Of a stretch of 64,000 bases of DNA, positions 13,626 to 26,595 are shown piece after piece. The notes below the pieces were generated by a model, which was given only the letters and a program-made list of their open reading frames with translations, was not told where the DNA came from and searched no databases. Source of the stretch: Labyrinthula sp. Ha (lineage: Eukaryota; Sar; Bigyra; Labyrinthulida; Labyrinthulaceae). The position numbers and the translations under genes are program-made. Numbering within the stretch: the first letter of the stretch is position 1; each line of letters begins with the position of its first letter. Location: NCBI GenBank assembly GCA_015227615.1, contig JAALGZ010000002.1:2754264-2818263 (forward strand), read 5' to 3'.

Positions 13626-15670
13626 ATGAAACAAATAAGTATCCTTTACTTTCTCTCTTTTCTTCAAGCTACTCTATCAACTTCTCCTTATTCTTATTGG
13701 TATATTATCCAACATGCACAACCTGTTTCAGAACTACATTTCCACTGTTTAGAACCATTAAATTCTTGTAGAGTAACTTTCTCACCAACTGATTGCGCTC
13801 CAAAGGATTTATGTTCTCCAACCTGTTCTCGTTTACAACAACTAGCAACTCTTTCTCCTTCTTTTCCATCATCTTCCTTTTTTTCATCAACTCCACTTCT
13901 TCAAGGATCTATTCTTTGTTCAACAGGACAACTTTTTGCACAAACAACTGCTGAATATTTATCTCCAACTAAAAGTAATCCATTTTCAACTGAACTTACT
14001 CCTGTATATAAATCTGGAAATAAATTTGTTTATCTTACAACAAAAGGTTTTGAATTTAATTGTTCTTTTTTTTCTCTTGAAGATGACGTAAATGTGATTG
14101 TACAAAAAAAGTAACTCAATCTGTTGGAGAAAGAAATACTGAGATTGGAAATTTAAACTTAACAAAAGGAAATTTAGTTAATTATAAAGTTGGAAAGATT
14201 ACTAATGAAATCATTACGTTTAATTCAACTGGAAGGATATCTGTTGGTTGTTTTGATTCTCGGGATGGAGAAGACTGGGAAGTTGTTCAACCCGTGGAAA
14301 AGTTAAAAAACCAAACAATGTATGGTTTTTTAAGCAACACTCTTCGTTTTGCTCAATTTGATTGTGATACTCTTGAAACTCAAAGAATTTCTTCTGATGA
14401 GTTTCCTCTTTTTCAAAACTCGTATTTGGAGTTTCAAGATCGAGTTAGACAAAATTCAAAAGGCTATTTTTTTCTATTTGAAGGGAATAATATTAGAGTT
14501 AGAGATTATCAAGGAAATGCAACAATTACGTCATTTAGAAACGAATCCTCTAATCAATGTTTAAGTGGGTCTATTCTTGGAAGTGGAACAGTTGTTCAAC
14601 AACGAATAGATTCATTTTCAACTCGTTTTGCAGTTGTTGCAAAAAGCCAAGATTTTGGGATTATTTCCCAAAATCAGTCAAATTGCACATTTACCTCTGC
14701 TCAAGATGAACATCTATTTTCTTTGGTAACTGAAGGAACAGATGGAGTTTTAATAAACGCGAACACAAGAAATAAAGTTGATCCTTTTACTTCAATTTCT
14801 TGTACAGAGCCATCTTTAATAATTTCTCAAATTCAAGGTGTTGTTCAAGAGTACACACTTAACGGATATCTTTCTTCTGATGTTTGGGAACCAGTTCAAC
14901 GGGATCTCTAAATTTTCGAGACTGATCTTATTCCGGTTCCAACTATTTCTGTTCCAGATGGAAATCCTACAATTGCACCAGTTCTCTTCTCAAGATCCCC
15001 TACCGAAAAACCGACTGCAAATCCAACCCGAAGCCCAACTAATTTCCCGACTTCTCGGCCGACAGATTCTCCTATTTTGTTTCCAACAGTTCGCCCTACG
15101 GGAAGTCCAACCCTTTTCCCAACAAGTTTCCCAACCCGAGATCCAGCTCCATTTCCAACTAGAAAACCAACTTCAAGTCCAACAAGATTTCCAACAGTTC
15201 TTCGAACAGATTCTCCTTCTGTTTCGCCAACTTTAACTCCATCATTTTTACCAACAGAAAGTCCGAACACACCTAATCCAACTGTATTTCCAACAAACTT
15301 TCCTCATTTTGCACCCCGACCTGGAAATCGCCCTGATGAAGGATTTGGAAGTGGAAACAAAGGTGAAGGAAATTGATTAGTTGGTGATGAGGATGAAGAG
15401 TTACCCTTTTGGATTTGGTTTGTTCTTGTTGGATTCGGACTTTGTGTTTTGGTGATTGGAACAATTAGAAGAAAACAAAAATCTAATGAGAAAAGTGCGC
15501 AATTATTTGGAGATCGAGCTGTTCCAATGAGCGCAAAGATTGTTCAATCTACTATGAGAAGACCAAAAAGAGGTGCTCGGATAGTCAAATTTAATGTAAA
15601 TGAATTTGAGAGAAATAGTGAAAGAAAACGAGCTGATGACTTACTTGCTTCTTGTCCTGTTGAATTGTAG
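13626..15670 (+). CDS. Secreted single-pass surface protein with PT-repeat stalk, three frame interruptions
   Basis: Residues 1-18 form a signal peptide (MKQISILYFLSFLQATLS). A Cys-containing ectodomain of about 400 residues with N-glycosylation sites follows. Next is a stalk of repeated Pro-Thr units (pattern PT-x-x/x-PT, 15000-15290), one transmembrane helix (IWFVLVGFGLCVLVIGTI, about 15408-15465), and a basic cytoplasmic tail ending at TAG 15668-15670. Such PT stalks are typical of protist cell-surface proteins. The frame is broken three times. A one-base shift is needed at 14104-14113, where A_AAA_AAG directly precedes TAA. An in-frame TAA lies at 14909-14911 and an in-frame TGA at 15374-15376. 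Both stops lie within GT...AG segments whose length is a multiple of three (14894-14920, 27 bases; 15351-15380, 30 bases), so they may be introns. The gene is either live with short introns plus a frameshift or indel, or a young pseudogene. No homologue is recognised for the ectodomain. Confidence 0.7.
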
Positions 15671-18600
15671 AGATGCAGTAATTGAAAATATGGTTAGATA
15701 ATATAAAATTTTACTAATTATTAATATCTTTGTGTTTGGTTCTAAAATGCAGAATGCATTTCAACCAAGGTGGAATTTCTAAATTTTAATATACTGTATT
15801 TGAGCATGTTTCTTAAACAAGAAACTGAAGTTTATAATATTCAGGTGAACTATAGTTTCTGGAGTAAATACTAGTTAATAAGTCAACCTAACCATTACCA
15901 ATTACCTGTAACATAATTTCAATTATATGGAATCTTATTTCAAGAAGTTAAGGGGTATATACATATTAATCAGGTTATACAGATCACAGATGATATTTCT
16001 TCATGCAGAGCTTATTTTCTCTCCCATCCACTTAAAAACTGATCGTCTTCAGGTTCATGGCTACCCTATTAGTTTGCACTTTTCATGTTTCCATTATTAC
16101 AACTGAGTTAGTCCTTGTAACTTAATGATTAGCTGAGCTGTAATCGGAAAGATCCCTTTGATTTAGATAAGAATTGAAGATAAGATATATATAGTCTCAA
16201 TCAAGAAAGTTAACCAAAGTTTATTTGATTTTAAATAATTACACTGGAGGTTGGACAGTGGCTAGAATATCTTCAATTAAACTATGATATTTCTTGATGC
16301 AATACTTAGAAATTATTTGGAAGCAATAATTTTTTTTTCTTTCTGGGACATGTCTCTGGTTTGAAAGAGAAATTCTAATCCAGAATTGCATTTCCTAGAA
16401 ATTGTTTTTAGTACTGCAGCTCATCATTAATAATACATATCGAGTTCATTAACATCTTCTATTGTACTATATTTTGAAATTAGTAAAATGTTGAGAAAAA
16501 CTTGCTCAAATATCACATCTTAAGTAGTAGAATAAACACATTTGATGTATTATTTACTATATTTGGGAATAATTTAACTGAATTAAATTACAACAATTAA
16601 TTATTCATTTGTAGTTATTCTGACGTATAGATCTAGTGACATAATTCTTCCATGAAAGCAAAGGTAATATTGCAAATATTCTTAAACCAGGGAAAGTCAC
16701 TCTTGAAGTACAAACGGCACAAAATGACATTATACTTGAGACCAAGCTTCATGACTAATGAATCATTATTATTATATACAATAAAACTCCTGATTAGAAG
16801 TTCAGTTCTATGTAGCACAAAGAATACTATTTTCCATGAGACAAACTGTTATTTTTCTAAGGAAGCAATATTTATCTTAGTTCATATGACCAGGCGAGCA
16901 TATTGTGTTCAAAAGTGAATTTGTGTTTAACTAGGAAAAATCAATGGAAGCAGAGAGCCACATACTACCAACCTGCAGAAAATTTGGGTTTACCGCCAAA
17001 TTTCCAATTATTCTGGGCTCAGAATGTTCCAGGGTATAATTAAGATATATCACATATGAGTTGTTGGGCTATTTTGATTCTTATGGTGTTATTTATATTT
17101 AAATTTTTCTTCTTGGTAACCGTAGCCCTTGGTTTGGGGCTGAACAGCCGCGATATAAGTAAGTTATGGATAGGGGGTCATTACCATAACCTCGAAACTT
17201 GGAACCCAATAGCCCATGACCCATGCAATATTTTCCAAATCTGTTTTTGATTAAGCAGTCACATTTTTTTGAAAGGCTGTCCAACTCACTATTACTTAGG
17301 AAAAAAATGCCATGGCCTATTTCCAGATTAAAGGGATATCTTAGAAGTTTCCCTTCTGGCACAGGTGCCAGAGAGCTTCAAGGTACATTCTATGAAGTGG
17401 AACTATGAGCCCTCTGTAAGATCCGGAGTTGTTGAAGCACTTGATGAAAACGGAGAGAACAATATTTGAAAGGACACCAAAAAACAGCAGTTGATAATCT
17501 TTGGGATGAATGGGGAGGAGCAAAAACATGAGCCTTCTAAGATCACTGAATACCTTGGATATATAGTTAGAAAAAATATTACGGAGTTTAAGGTTTTAAA
17601 AACATAGCTAACTAAAAAATGAAAGGAAACGCAAGAGCTCTGTAGTAGTGAGTGAATTTTGTAGCAGAATCGACGCATCATTAAGAAACCCCTGAACGTA
17701 ATACATATCTTAGGGCATCACAGCCTAAAGAAAAGAGTTTTGAAAAAGACCCAGTATTTGAGTTCTAGATCAATATGAGCTGAATATTGTCTCTATAACA
17801 TCGAACTGAAGTTGTGAATAAGTTTTCTTGGCGTTCTAAGCATGAAGCATATTCCTGTCCTATGAGTGATCCATTTCCACTGCTACCTAAAAAGATGGTC
17901 TTTTATGTTATTATATGCACTACAGTCTGCGCACTTTTTTCAGCTGGCTTTGGTGCAATTCTTATGTGATATATATATTTGATTTCCTCACTAAATTGTT
18001 TAATAGTTACATAGAAGATGCTTTGAGAACAATTTAACATAATAATTTATAAAACACAATAAGAAAAACTTAAAATACCTCTTTTTCTAACTGCTTCAAT
18101 TCTAAATTTCATTTTGCTTAAACAACTATTTCTGTATATTGTCATTTTAAAATTGTTTTTGTATGAAAACTCGGTTTCGATATTTTTTTACAAGCTGAAA
18201 GCAGGTATACGTAAACCCCAAGTACCCTAAGCTTTATCCCTGAAGGTAGCCCCATCACAATCTAGCGATCTTCTTATAATGAGATTGGTACAGAGACTAT
18301 CTTCTGAAATGGTAAAATTTCTCCGACATCACTGTTCTAAGATCTTGTAGTTTCAACGCAGGAATTTGAAAAGCAGAACTGAAAGCTGTAAGAATTTTGA
18401 ATAACGTAAAGCTCTTACGCTATTTAGAATGATCCAGAGCTAAGAGATTAGGCTCATATGGATTAAATTGTTATCTTATAACATAAGTGTCTCACCCTTA
18501 TTCAATACCACCCCTAAGTTTCTATTGGCTCTATTTATTGTATTTTTAAGGTATGATTTACGGCGCTGAATGTATTACTTCGGAATTACTCATATGCAAT

Positions 18601-19873
18601 ACTTAAGATAACCATTCAAAAAAAATTAAGATGCTGTGACTGCTCTGATGAGGAAATAATTGCTTGCTTGAAAGAAGCAAGAGTAGTCTTTTTCCTTTAA
18701 TACCAAAGGGAAGAGCTTTAGCAATATATGGTGTTGTAGTGTCTTTCACCTGGGACATCGTACACCTTAAATATCGTCAAAAACTTCTTTTGATGTACAA
18801 ATTCTTAACAGCAGTAGCTACAAAGTATTGCATTGCTGTATTTTCTCACGCAATTTTTTAGAGTTGAACAACCAATAAATTCTTCCCCAACTTGGAACTC
18901 ATCTTCCTCATCGACCAGTTGGTCGGGTCACATCAACCTTCAATCCATTGATGATATCTCAATAGAAAAATCGAAGCCAGGGAAATTTAATTGTATTTAA
19001 AGGTGTCCATATAGTGAAGGAGAAGGTACAAATAATATGTTCAAAATTCATCATTAACGAGTGAAATCTTAATTTCTTGTACTCTTCACCATTGTTTTGT
19101 ATCGTCGTAAAATGCTCTCATATGTACGACAAGTGATTTGTACTTGTAGCATTTACGTGAATGTTAGTAGTTTAGACAGTATAGAGTACTTAGTCTGCTA
19201 AGCAGGTCAGTTAACTAAAGCTAAGTAATAGCAATTTTCCCAACAAATCAAAACTCTTGATTCAAATCAGATGAGAAAATAGATTTTCTAACGGTAATAA
19301 TACCAGTTGCACGTATGACCTAAGTGAATGAGAATAACAGCATTATTTTGTTCTAAGATTTAAACCTAAAACAAGTAATGAAACATAGGATACAATAATA
19401 CATGGGTGGTTGACTTTGAGGCATAATTTAAAATGATGGAACAACTTAATTCAGAGAAGAATGACAACACACTAGCAAAAAAAAAATCAAGAATTACCTT
19501 ACATTTGGTGATTATGTAATAAAAGAAATGCACTTAACCAACTATATGAGGCGTGCTACACTCATCAAATGTCTGACGTTAACAGCGACGCTGGAGGAAC
19601 ATCGATTCCCTCGGTGCGAAGTGTTTAAAGTCCTCATGAAACCAAAAATTGAAAAATGAAACTAAAAAAAAACAAAATAATATTCAACCAAGAAGAGAGC
19701 TAGAAGTATCCTATTCCCAATTCTTTTAGTATCCTATTCGAGTAAACTCTTCGCCATGTTTGCGATGCTGAACATATATTGAGATTCGCCCAAAATACTT
19801 ATCGATCTGAATGCTAAATAAAAACATTACAAAACAAGAAGATAATACAAGAAATAAACACCAAGACTAAACA
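15671..19873. other. Gene-free tract
   Basis: No supportable gene in 4.2 kb. Overlapping open frames of 60-92 codons on both strands near 16650-17680 show no motifs or splice joins. A 7-bp inverted repeat (GGGTCAT/ATGACCC) lies near 17175-17225. Confidence 0.5.
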
Positions 19874-21273
19874 ATGCCTTCTGTCGCATATTCCCCTAGT
19901 TCCTCCTCAATTCCACTTCTATCTCCCCCAGATACCCCAAAAGTCTCTGAATTAACTGAAATGAAACCATCCTCTCAAAACAAGTACCTCATTTTCCATA
20001 TTTACTCTACTAGATTACTCCTCTGTCTGATTCTCACCACATCCATTCTCTCTCTAAAGTAATCTTATATTTATGTTAATTTATAGATTATATTCCCTAT
20101 CATCAGATTTAGGTAACATAACTATTCAAATATTCAACAATAACAAGGAGATTATGGACCTTTCAGTCATCTCTCTCTCTTTTCTCTACGACCTAACAGA
20201 ATTCCTTCATGCGCATTCCATTTTCTTTACAGCAGCAATTAGTAAATCAAGTTTATTTATTAAATTCTTTAGCTGCTGGATCTGCTGTACTTCCTATTCT
20301 CACATCTCTTTTCCTACTTTTCTTTTTCTCTCATGAATCCACTCTGTTTACTTCTTCAAATCCCTCAAATACTTTAATATACTACAAATCTTTTTCAGCT
20401 TCTCTTCTTTTATCAATTTATAAAATCTGTTTACTTGATATTTATCTTCATGCTTTTCTAGTTTCTCTCTTACGCTTAGATATACTAGATCTGTCTCTTC
20501 TTTCTGAATCTCTTTCTATATCTGTCAACTTAATATCAACTCCTGCTATAACTTATTCTATGTTTTGTTCTTTATTTATTATTTGTTTTTTATTTTATTC
20601 AACTTATATATCCAGCAATAGAATATTTTCTGGGAATAGTTTAAAATTACCTTCTCCAATAGCAAAAGTTACAGATTCGAAGAATTCAAAAAAGTTCCCA
20701 TTTTTAGAAGAACAAGAAATAAAGAAAGGATATTTTGTTATGAGTGTTTTCTTTCAAGCTTTGTTTTGGTATTCTATGTATATACTTATAGAAAACGATC
20801 TTCTTGTTTTTCAGTTAAATGGAGTGATTGGTGAAATTTTAGGAAAAGAAAAGAGTTTGAAAAGTTGGAATATATATTCAGTTTCTTTCTTGGAAACAGA
20901 ATGTAGCTGGATTTCACTTTCTTTAACAATATTTTATTATTTTTTCACTCTGTTTATTCCAATGATACTTTCTATTATTACTTGTTTTTCAGTTTGTGTA
21001 AACAAGAATATATTGAAAAAGTTAATTCACTTTCTCAATTGTTTCTCTTGTCTTGAAGTTTTAGTTTTAGGTTCTATTGTTGCTATCTATGGAATACCTC
21101 TTTTAGCTTCTGTCGCTTTTACAGACAAGTTTGAAGTCATTTGTAATTTTGTGCATAGTTCATCTGAACTCTCTTGTCTTGATGTATCAGTTTCTTTACT
21201 AGATGGTTTTTCTTTTCTAATATTAGCTACTATTTCCAAACTTCTTTTCGTTCAACTCTTTTACAGAGTATAA
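19874..21273 (+). CDS. Multi-pass membrane protein, PqiA-like
   Basis: Three exons: 19874-20058, 20087-20165 and 20200-21273, joined by introns of 28 and 34 bases. They encode 445 residues. Both introns are GT...AG; the first has TTAAT and the second CTAAC close to the 3' end, and each restores the frame exactly. The N-terminus is Ser/Pro-rich and cytosolic in character, followed by about eight hydrophobic helices. The last third (LEVLVLGSIVAIYGIPLLAS, then paired Cys and a final helix) resembles the C-terminal half of PqiA-family proteins, which occur in bacteria and in some protists as two-domain versions. PqiA partners in bacteria act in lipid transport across the envelope; the role in this organism is unknown. 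The family call rests on pattern only. The gene is convergent with the next one, with 143 bases between stops. Confidence 0.72.
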
Positions 21274-21416
21274 ACTTTAATACTATTTATTCTTTTCGAA
21301 AAAAAATATATATATCGTATTTAATGCGTACGAGTCTCGTTTTTTTTTTGCAAAAAAAAAATTCAACAAAAGAAAACGTTGGACATAAATATAACAACTT
21401 ACGTCTTACACGAAAT

Positions 21417-22079
21417 CTACTCTTGTTCTTTATTATCTGCGACATATCTAAAAACAGCGTAACAAAGTGGTTGATACAGCATACTAGTAGTCACCCAATT
21501 CTTCGTATGTGCATCAATAGGACCAGTCACTATTTTAAAAGGTAAACTCATAGGTCGATGCCAAACTCTCTTCAGCGTATCTGGAAAGTGGATAAACCCC
21601 AAATAAAGAAAGTAAGGTCCAGCTAATCCAAGTACAAAATATGGTGATTGGTGAAAGGACATGTAACAGGTGTAAAGATGTAAAACAGCCCAGTTGAAAT
21701 CCTCTAGAAAACCAAGAAGTTCTGATTGAAGAAGAAGATGCATCCAGCAAAGTGTCTCTCCAAAAATTGCCATGTACAAAGCGGCTTCATAGCAATCTGT
21801 TGCTTCTCCAAGCGTAAGAAAATGTGCGAACTCAGCAAATGTGGCTAAGGTTCGAGCAAATATGGGGGAATGGAGAATATCTGGTTTTGATTGTTGCGCA
21901 GGGACGTAGCTGGAAGGGTAAAGAAGTCTTACGAAAGAGTTTAGAAGGAGTGCAGCGGTTTGAAAGAGTGACAGAGCGTCAAACTTAGTAACTGCAAGTA
22001 CCAGGACGGAAACAAGACTGAAAAGTGTCCAGACTGGAATTCCAGACAGCACGCTTTCTGCTTTTGACTCCTTTACCAT
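21417..22079 (-). CDS. Multi-pass membrane protein, uncharacterised family
   Basis: Intact 220-codon frame with about six hydrophobic segments. Spaced motifs (RTLATFAEFA, then GETLCWMHLLLQ, then FLEDFNW, then PYFLYLGFIHFP) resemble a conserved but functionally unassigned eukaryotic membrane family in which an acidic residue, a Cys-Trp pair and a later Glu-x-x-Trp recur. The Met at 22079 is the first in frame. An overlapping frame upstream (22209 down to 21985) contains a KKKKN-rich stretch, but I could not join it by a plausible intron. The gene lies 243 bases downstream of the PP2A B gene stop, on the same strand, so the two could share a transcription direction only. Confidence 0.65.
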   Translation of the reverse strand: MVKESKAESVLSGIPVWTLFSLVSVLVLAVTKFDALSLFQTAALLLNSFVRLLYPSSYVPAQQSKPDILHSPIFARTLATFAEFAHFLTLGEATDCYEAALYMAIFGETLCWMHLLLQSELLGFLEDFNWAVLHLYTCYMSFHQSPYFVLGLAGPYFLYLGFIHFPDTLKRVWHRPMSLPFKIVTGPIDAHTKNWVTTSMLYQPLCYAVFRYVADNKEQE

Positions 22080-22322
22080 TCTTGAGCTTTAAATTTGAAC
22101 TCGTGTTTTTCTTCTTTTTCTGTACTCTGTAAACGGTTACTTTTTCAGAACAAGGATCCCAATATTTTGGGCAATTCTCGATATATCTCGAAGTTATACC
22201 TAAAATCAAGCATGAAAATATTGAACAAGTACAATCGAGACCGAGAGGTGTAATAATCTCGAAAACAAGACTATATAGCTATCCTTTAAAAAAATAATAC
22301 AGACTCAAATAAACTTCATCAA

Positions 22323-23892
22323 CTAGGAAAGATCAGTTGAATAAATGTACAAGTTATTCTGTCCAGCAACCGCAACTCCATTGACTTTTGGATGCCATGC
22401 ACATGACAACACCTTCTTTGTAAAATCAATACTATCATAACTTACCCGCTCATATGGAAACTTATACTTGAACATTGTCTTCACAGGTTTCTCTTCCTTT
22501 TTCTTTCCAGTAAATAAATTATTCAAAAATCTTCCTGTTTTCTTTTTCTGTGCATTTGTTTCTGCTTTTTGATATACATATCTCATCTCCATTTGTCTTC
22601 TAAAGTCTTGAATAGGTTTAGTTCCCATTGGAGCTTTTGAAGCTTCTATGAACGTATCATTTTTCTTTGAAAGATCCAATATATGAAAGAAGTTACCGTA
22701 AGTTCCAGTTACAACGTTTCCTCTTCCGCTTATATCAAATCCAAATTGATCATCTAATTTTTCAGCAGAGTTTAATTCAAATAATTTTGGTCGAACAAAC
22801 TCATGTATATAATATGTATCAACAGGTTGTTTTTCCATATTCATATCCCATATTTTTACACTCATATAATCTCTAGATATAATAAATCTTCCTCCCATAG
22901 AAAACTTTGCTTTAGATACTACATTAATTTTCTTTTCTCCTATATTACTATATCCAACTTCAACTCCATCACTTCTTGGTCTTGGAAAAGTTTTTACTGG
23001 ATAATCTGTAAGTGCTCTTTGTCTCATATCAGATAATCTAATATTTCCATGTGATGTACTATACAAAAATAAACTATCATTAATAGGATTAAAATCAACT
23101 CCTGTTATAGCTTCTACATTTGGTATTATACCTTCTGGAGATATATCAAGCACATTAAAACTTTTATTTTCTATTAAAACATCCCATAAATTTATTTGAA
23201 ACTGATCCGCTGATAAAAAATTATTTTTATCTGGTGACATTGAAAGACCAACTAAATCTGAAAAATGTATTCCTTCACTATAATTTCTTCTACACCTATG
23301 ATATAATACATTTGCTCTTTTTTGTCTTCTACTTGGTATTTTTATAGAATCATAATCTCTCATAAGTGGTGCTTCTTTTACAAGTGAACGAGCATGTCCA
23401 GGTGGCACTGGTTGTAAATCTTCTTCAAAAGGGGTTGGAAGATTATAATCTGAAAACTCCCATTCTGTTCTTGGTTTAACTCTAAACAACTTTATTGCTT
23501 TTTGATTACTTACAAGCAAAGATAAAGAGTTGCTTACTGTAGGTCCCCAATTTACACTTAAAATAGCTTCATCTATATTTTGACTTTTTACAAAGTCAAA
23601 TTGAGGGTAATGAGTGACAAACTCAGTAGCAAAAGTATACTTTAGTTGATGTCTTCTATTATCTTCTGTTTGCTTAAGTACTACTAGATTACCAGATCTA
23701 TCACCTAAGTTCTTTAATTAGGATATATAAGCTACCTGTTGCGAGATATTCTCCTGTTTCAGAGAACTCGACCGAAGTCAGGTGATCTGCTTCGTCTTCG
23801 GGAACACCAGGCTGGTTGTCTTTCATCTTTCGAAACCATTGAGCAAATGTCCAGGGAGATTTAAGAGGTGGGGTGTCATTTGGGGAATCCAT
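22323..23892 (-). CDS. PPP2R2A: PP2A regulatory subunit B (B55 family)
   Basis: Two exons on the minus strand: 23892-23736 and 23704-22323, separated by a 31-base GT...AG intron (23735-23705). The spliced protein has 512 residues, against about 450 in animals. It is the WD-repeat propeller subunit that directs protein phosphatase 2A to substrates in the cytosol and nucleus. Diagnostic segments are TSVEFSETGEYLATGDRSG at the N-terminus (crossing the splice), DYNLPTPF, HFSDLVGLSMSPDKNNFLSA, LNVLD-type propeller strands, VEAITGVDFNP and HGNIRLSDMRQRALTD. The final strand is VLSCAWHPKVNGVAVAGQNN. An insert with KKKTGRFLNNLFTGKKKEE before the last blade accounts for part of the extra length. Stop is TAG. 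The translation across the junction matches the family, which validates the intron. Confidence 0.93.
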
Positions 23893-26595
23893 TTTTTTTT
23901 ATTTTTAGTTCTTCTTTTGGAGTCGATGAGAGTTTTGTTTAGATGGAAGTTTTTATTGTTTTCGACTTCTTGTTTTTCTTCGGAGTTGATTGCCCAAAAT
24001 TATTCTTTAATTTTGTTCCAGTAATTTTTGAAACAATTATATTTTGAAGAAAATTAGGCTTGTTTTTTAAAAACATAAATAATTGTATTATAATGGAAAA
24101 AAGTTATTGTATGATTAGAAGATTTAGATAAAATAAAGTACTTAAAGATAAATTGTGTAATTAATTTACACACCGTGTTTTTAATGAGGGTGTTTGTTTT
24201 CTTTTAAAAACAATACATGGGTGAAAGAGGAATTGTAATTCTGCACTTGCTGCTTGAAAGCTAAAGCCAACAACAAGAATTAAATGATAAGAAAGTTTTC
24301 AAAACGTAATGGTTTCGTCACTCATTAAAAAATGAAATCTTATTGAACTAATTAAATTTACTGAGAAATGTAGAAAAAGGAAAAAAAAAGTACCTAGGCA
24401 CAACATTCACTGAATCCTTCAAGTAAACGGTTCAGGAGTTTCGGATAATGTAAACTGAGTGAGAGAATATATTATTAATAGCTTTGCGCTATTAATTAGT
24501 TTTCCTGGTGGATTTCTCATTGTTATCCTCAAAGAAATCTAAAACAGTGCACATTTTAGACAGTATATGAGAGGTAACCTGAGAACCCTGTAAGCGTGTT
24601 ACAGTTAATATATATATATGTAGTGTCACTAGTTAGTTTAGTAGTTTAGTTATCTTGAATTAAATTGGAGAGATGTATAAGGAAAAATTACCTTATCCAA
24701 AAGCAACAATAATTCAAAAAGTCCTTCTTCAATAATAAAGTTGAAAACTTAGCGTTCTCTATATAGAAAACACCTATCCACTTGCGAGGAAAGAAATTAT
24801 TCATAAATAGTAACATATTTAGGCGAAACCAAGTATTCAAAAGGAAAATGGCCTCAGCTAAATCCAAAATTGATATAAGCAGATCTATTAAGCTAACATA
24901 TGGTTTGCTGAATTAGAGCATATTATACTAATACAAAATAATGTAGCTGGTTAATCTAGCGCTTTATAACCATTCATAGGGATGGGCTACATCGATACAA
25001 AAAATCAAAGCAATTGAATCAGCCTAATTGTTTTTTTCTCACAGGAGTGCTCAAAAAGTTTTTCTTCTGTGTGCTGCACTATGAGTCACAATTCAAATTT
25101 CAAGTATCTCTTGCGCCATCACGTTTGTCCTATTTTCGCTGCAAAACTTGAGGCATTCTATGCAGAGAGACAGCAGACGAAAAAACAAAAAACATAGAAG
25201 TTCTACAATTTCTAACCTTGCTAGGAATCAGTTTGGACTCGAAAATTTCAAAATATCGTCATTGAAATATATATTTTCCGCCTTTCCAGTTCTAAAGCAA
25301 TATATAAGGCTGTCGTCCATTAAACTCATCTGAAAGGTTTTAATCCAGCTCTGAGTCTATCTCATCTCCTAGTTTCTGCTTATGCAGTGCTATTACGTGA
25401 AACTTATGCTCTACCAATGGCGTAGAGTGCCGAAAACTCCTCATTGAGAAAGCAAAGATCCTCAAACTAAAACTCATTTAAAGCAAGTTTTGAGGGTTTG
25501 AGTTTCCTCCAACTCAGTCATGAGACTCAAAGTCGTGAATGAATTCCTCATTTCTCACTCAATAAGAATATGGCAATTCCTACCTAAGATTATCCCAATG
25601 AGCCCCATATTCCTTACAGGAAATGGTATAAAGATTCGCTTAGACGCAATATTTCAATTAGAAGTTTTTCTAAGAGTCCAATCGAGTACTCAATAAGGAA
25701 TCACCCTGCTGTTAACACCAGTAACCACGTTTGAAGCTGAGTCTTATAGAGACTAGGGGATGAAGATTGTCGAAAGTACTAAGTTCACAAGGACACACAT
25801 ATCTTGTTGCGACACAAAGACATTAGAAGTGTAATTGTTATTTTAAGCTTCCACTGTTATATCATTAAATATGAAAATACCTACTGTAAAGTCTTTCTCT
25901 TTTTAAGTCATTAAAACTTAATTCTGTCGTACTTTGGTTGACCCTTATATTCAAAATTTTTGTTGTAATTAAGAAAATTAAATTTATGAAAATTTCTTTA
26001 CCTGAAAGCTTTTTGTAAGAACAATTCTTAATGCTCCACTTGCTTTTCTTGTGGTTCTCAGTTTTAAACTTCTTGAGGTAACTCAACTAAATAACAACCA
26101 ACAACCAAGTGTTCCGATCTCTAGGTTACTGAATTTAATAAACCAAGGCGCTACTCCTCAGTTGGCTTTTAGTTGTACAAAACAGTCCATCAATCACATA
26201 CTTTCATTTAGGTGTTTCATTTCAAGAAATATCCAGGGAAAAAGCTCTCGCAAAAGTAAGTCACTCCTTCGCAAACGGTGTCTCTAATAGAGAAGTGATT
26301 GAGAAATATGAGAAGAAAGCACTATAAGGAAATGATTGCGCTTCTTTAATCAACTACTATAGTTACAATCGGCGCAACAAACTGGCCGGGCATTAGCAAA
26401 ACACATAGAATCAGAGGAAAGTGTACGGGTTCGTTCCATTATGAATTTTTTATTTATTGTTTACAAGAAAACGGATGTCATTAGAGACAAGGTCATAGAA
26501 AAGATTGAACAAGAACTCTCTCGTTGAAATCAAAATACAAAAGAAGTACTATGCTCTTACAATAATTTCCTTAATCATTTTATCGACACCTAAAA
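23893..26595. other. Gene-free tract
   Basis: Upstream region of the PP2A B gene and downstream of coronin. I see no gene; the longest open frames are 60-80 codons without motifs. Confidence 0.55.

Noticed and set aside
16652-17681. Overlapping 60-92-codon ORFs on both strands
   Set aside because: Low-complexity composition, opposite-strand overlap and no recognisable domain.
21985-22209. Alternative 74-codon frame upstream of the 220-residue membrane protein
   Set aside because: It overlaps the real gene in another frame, has no conserved motif, and no GT...AG segment of plausible length joins the two in frame.
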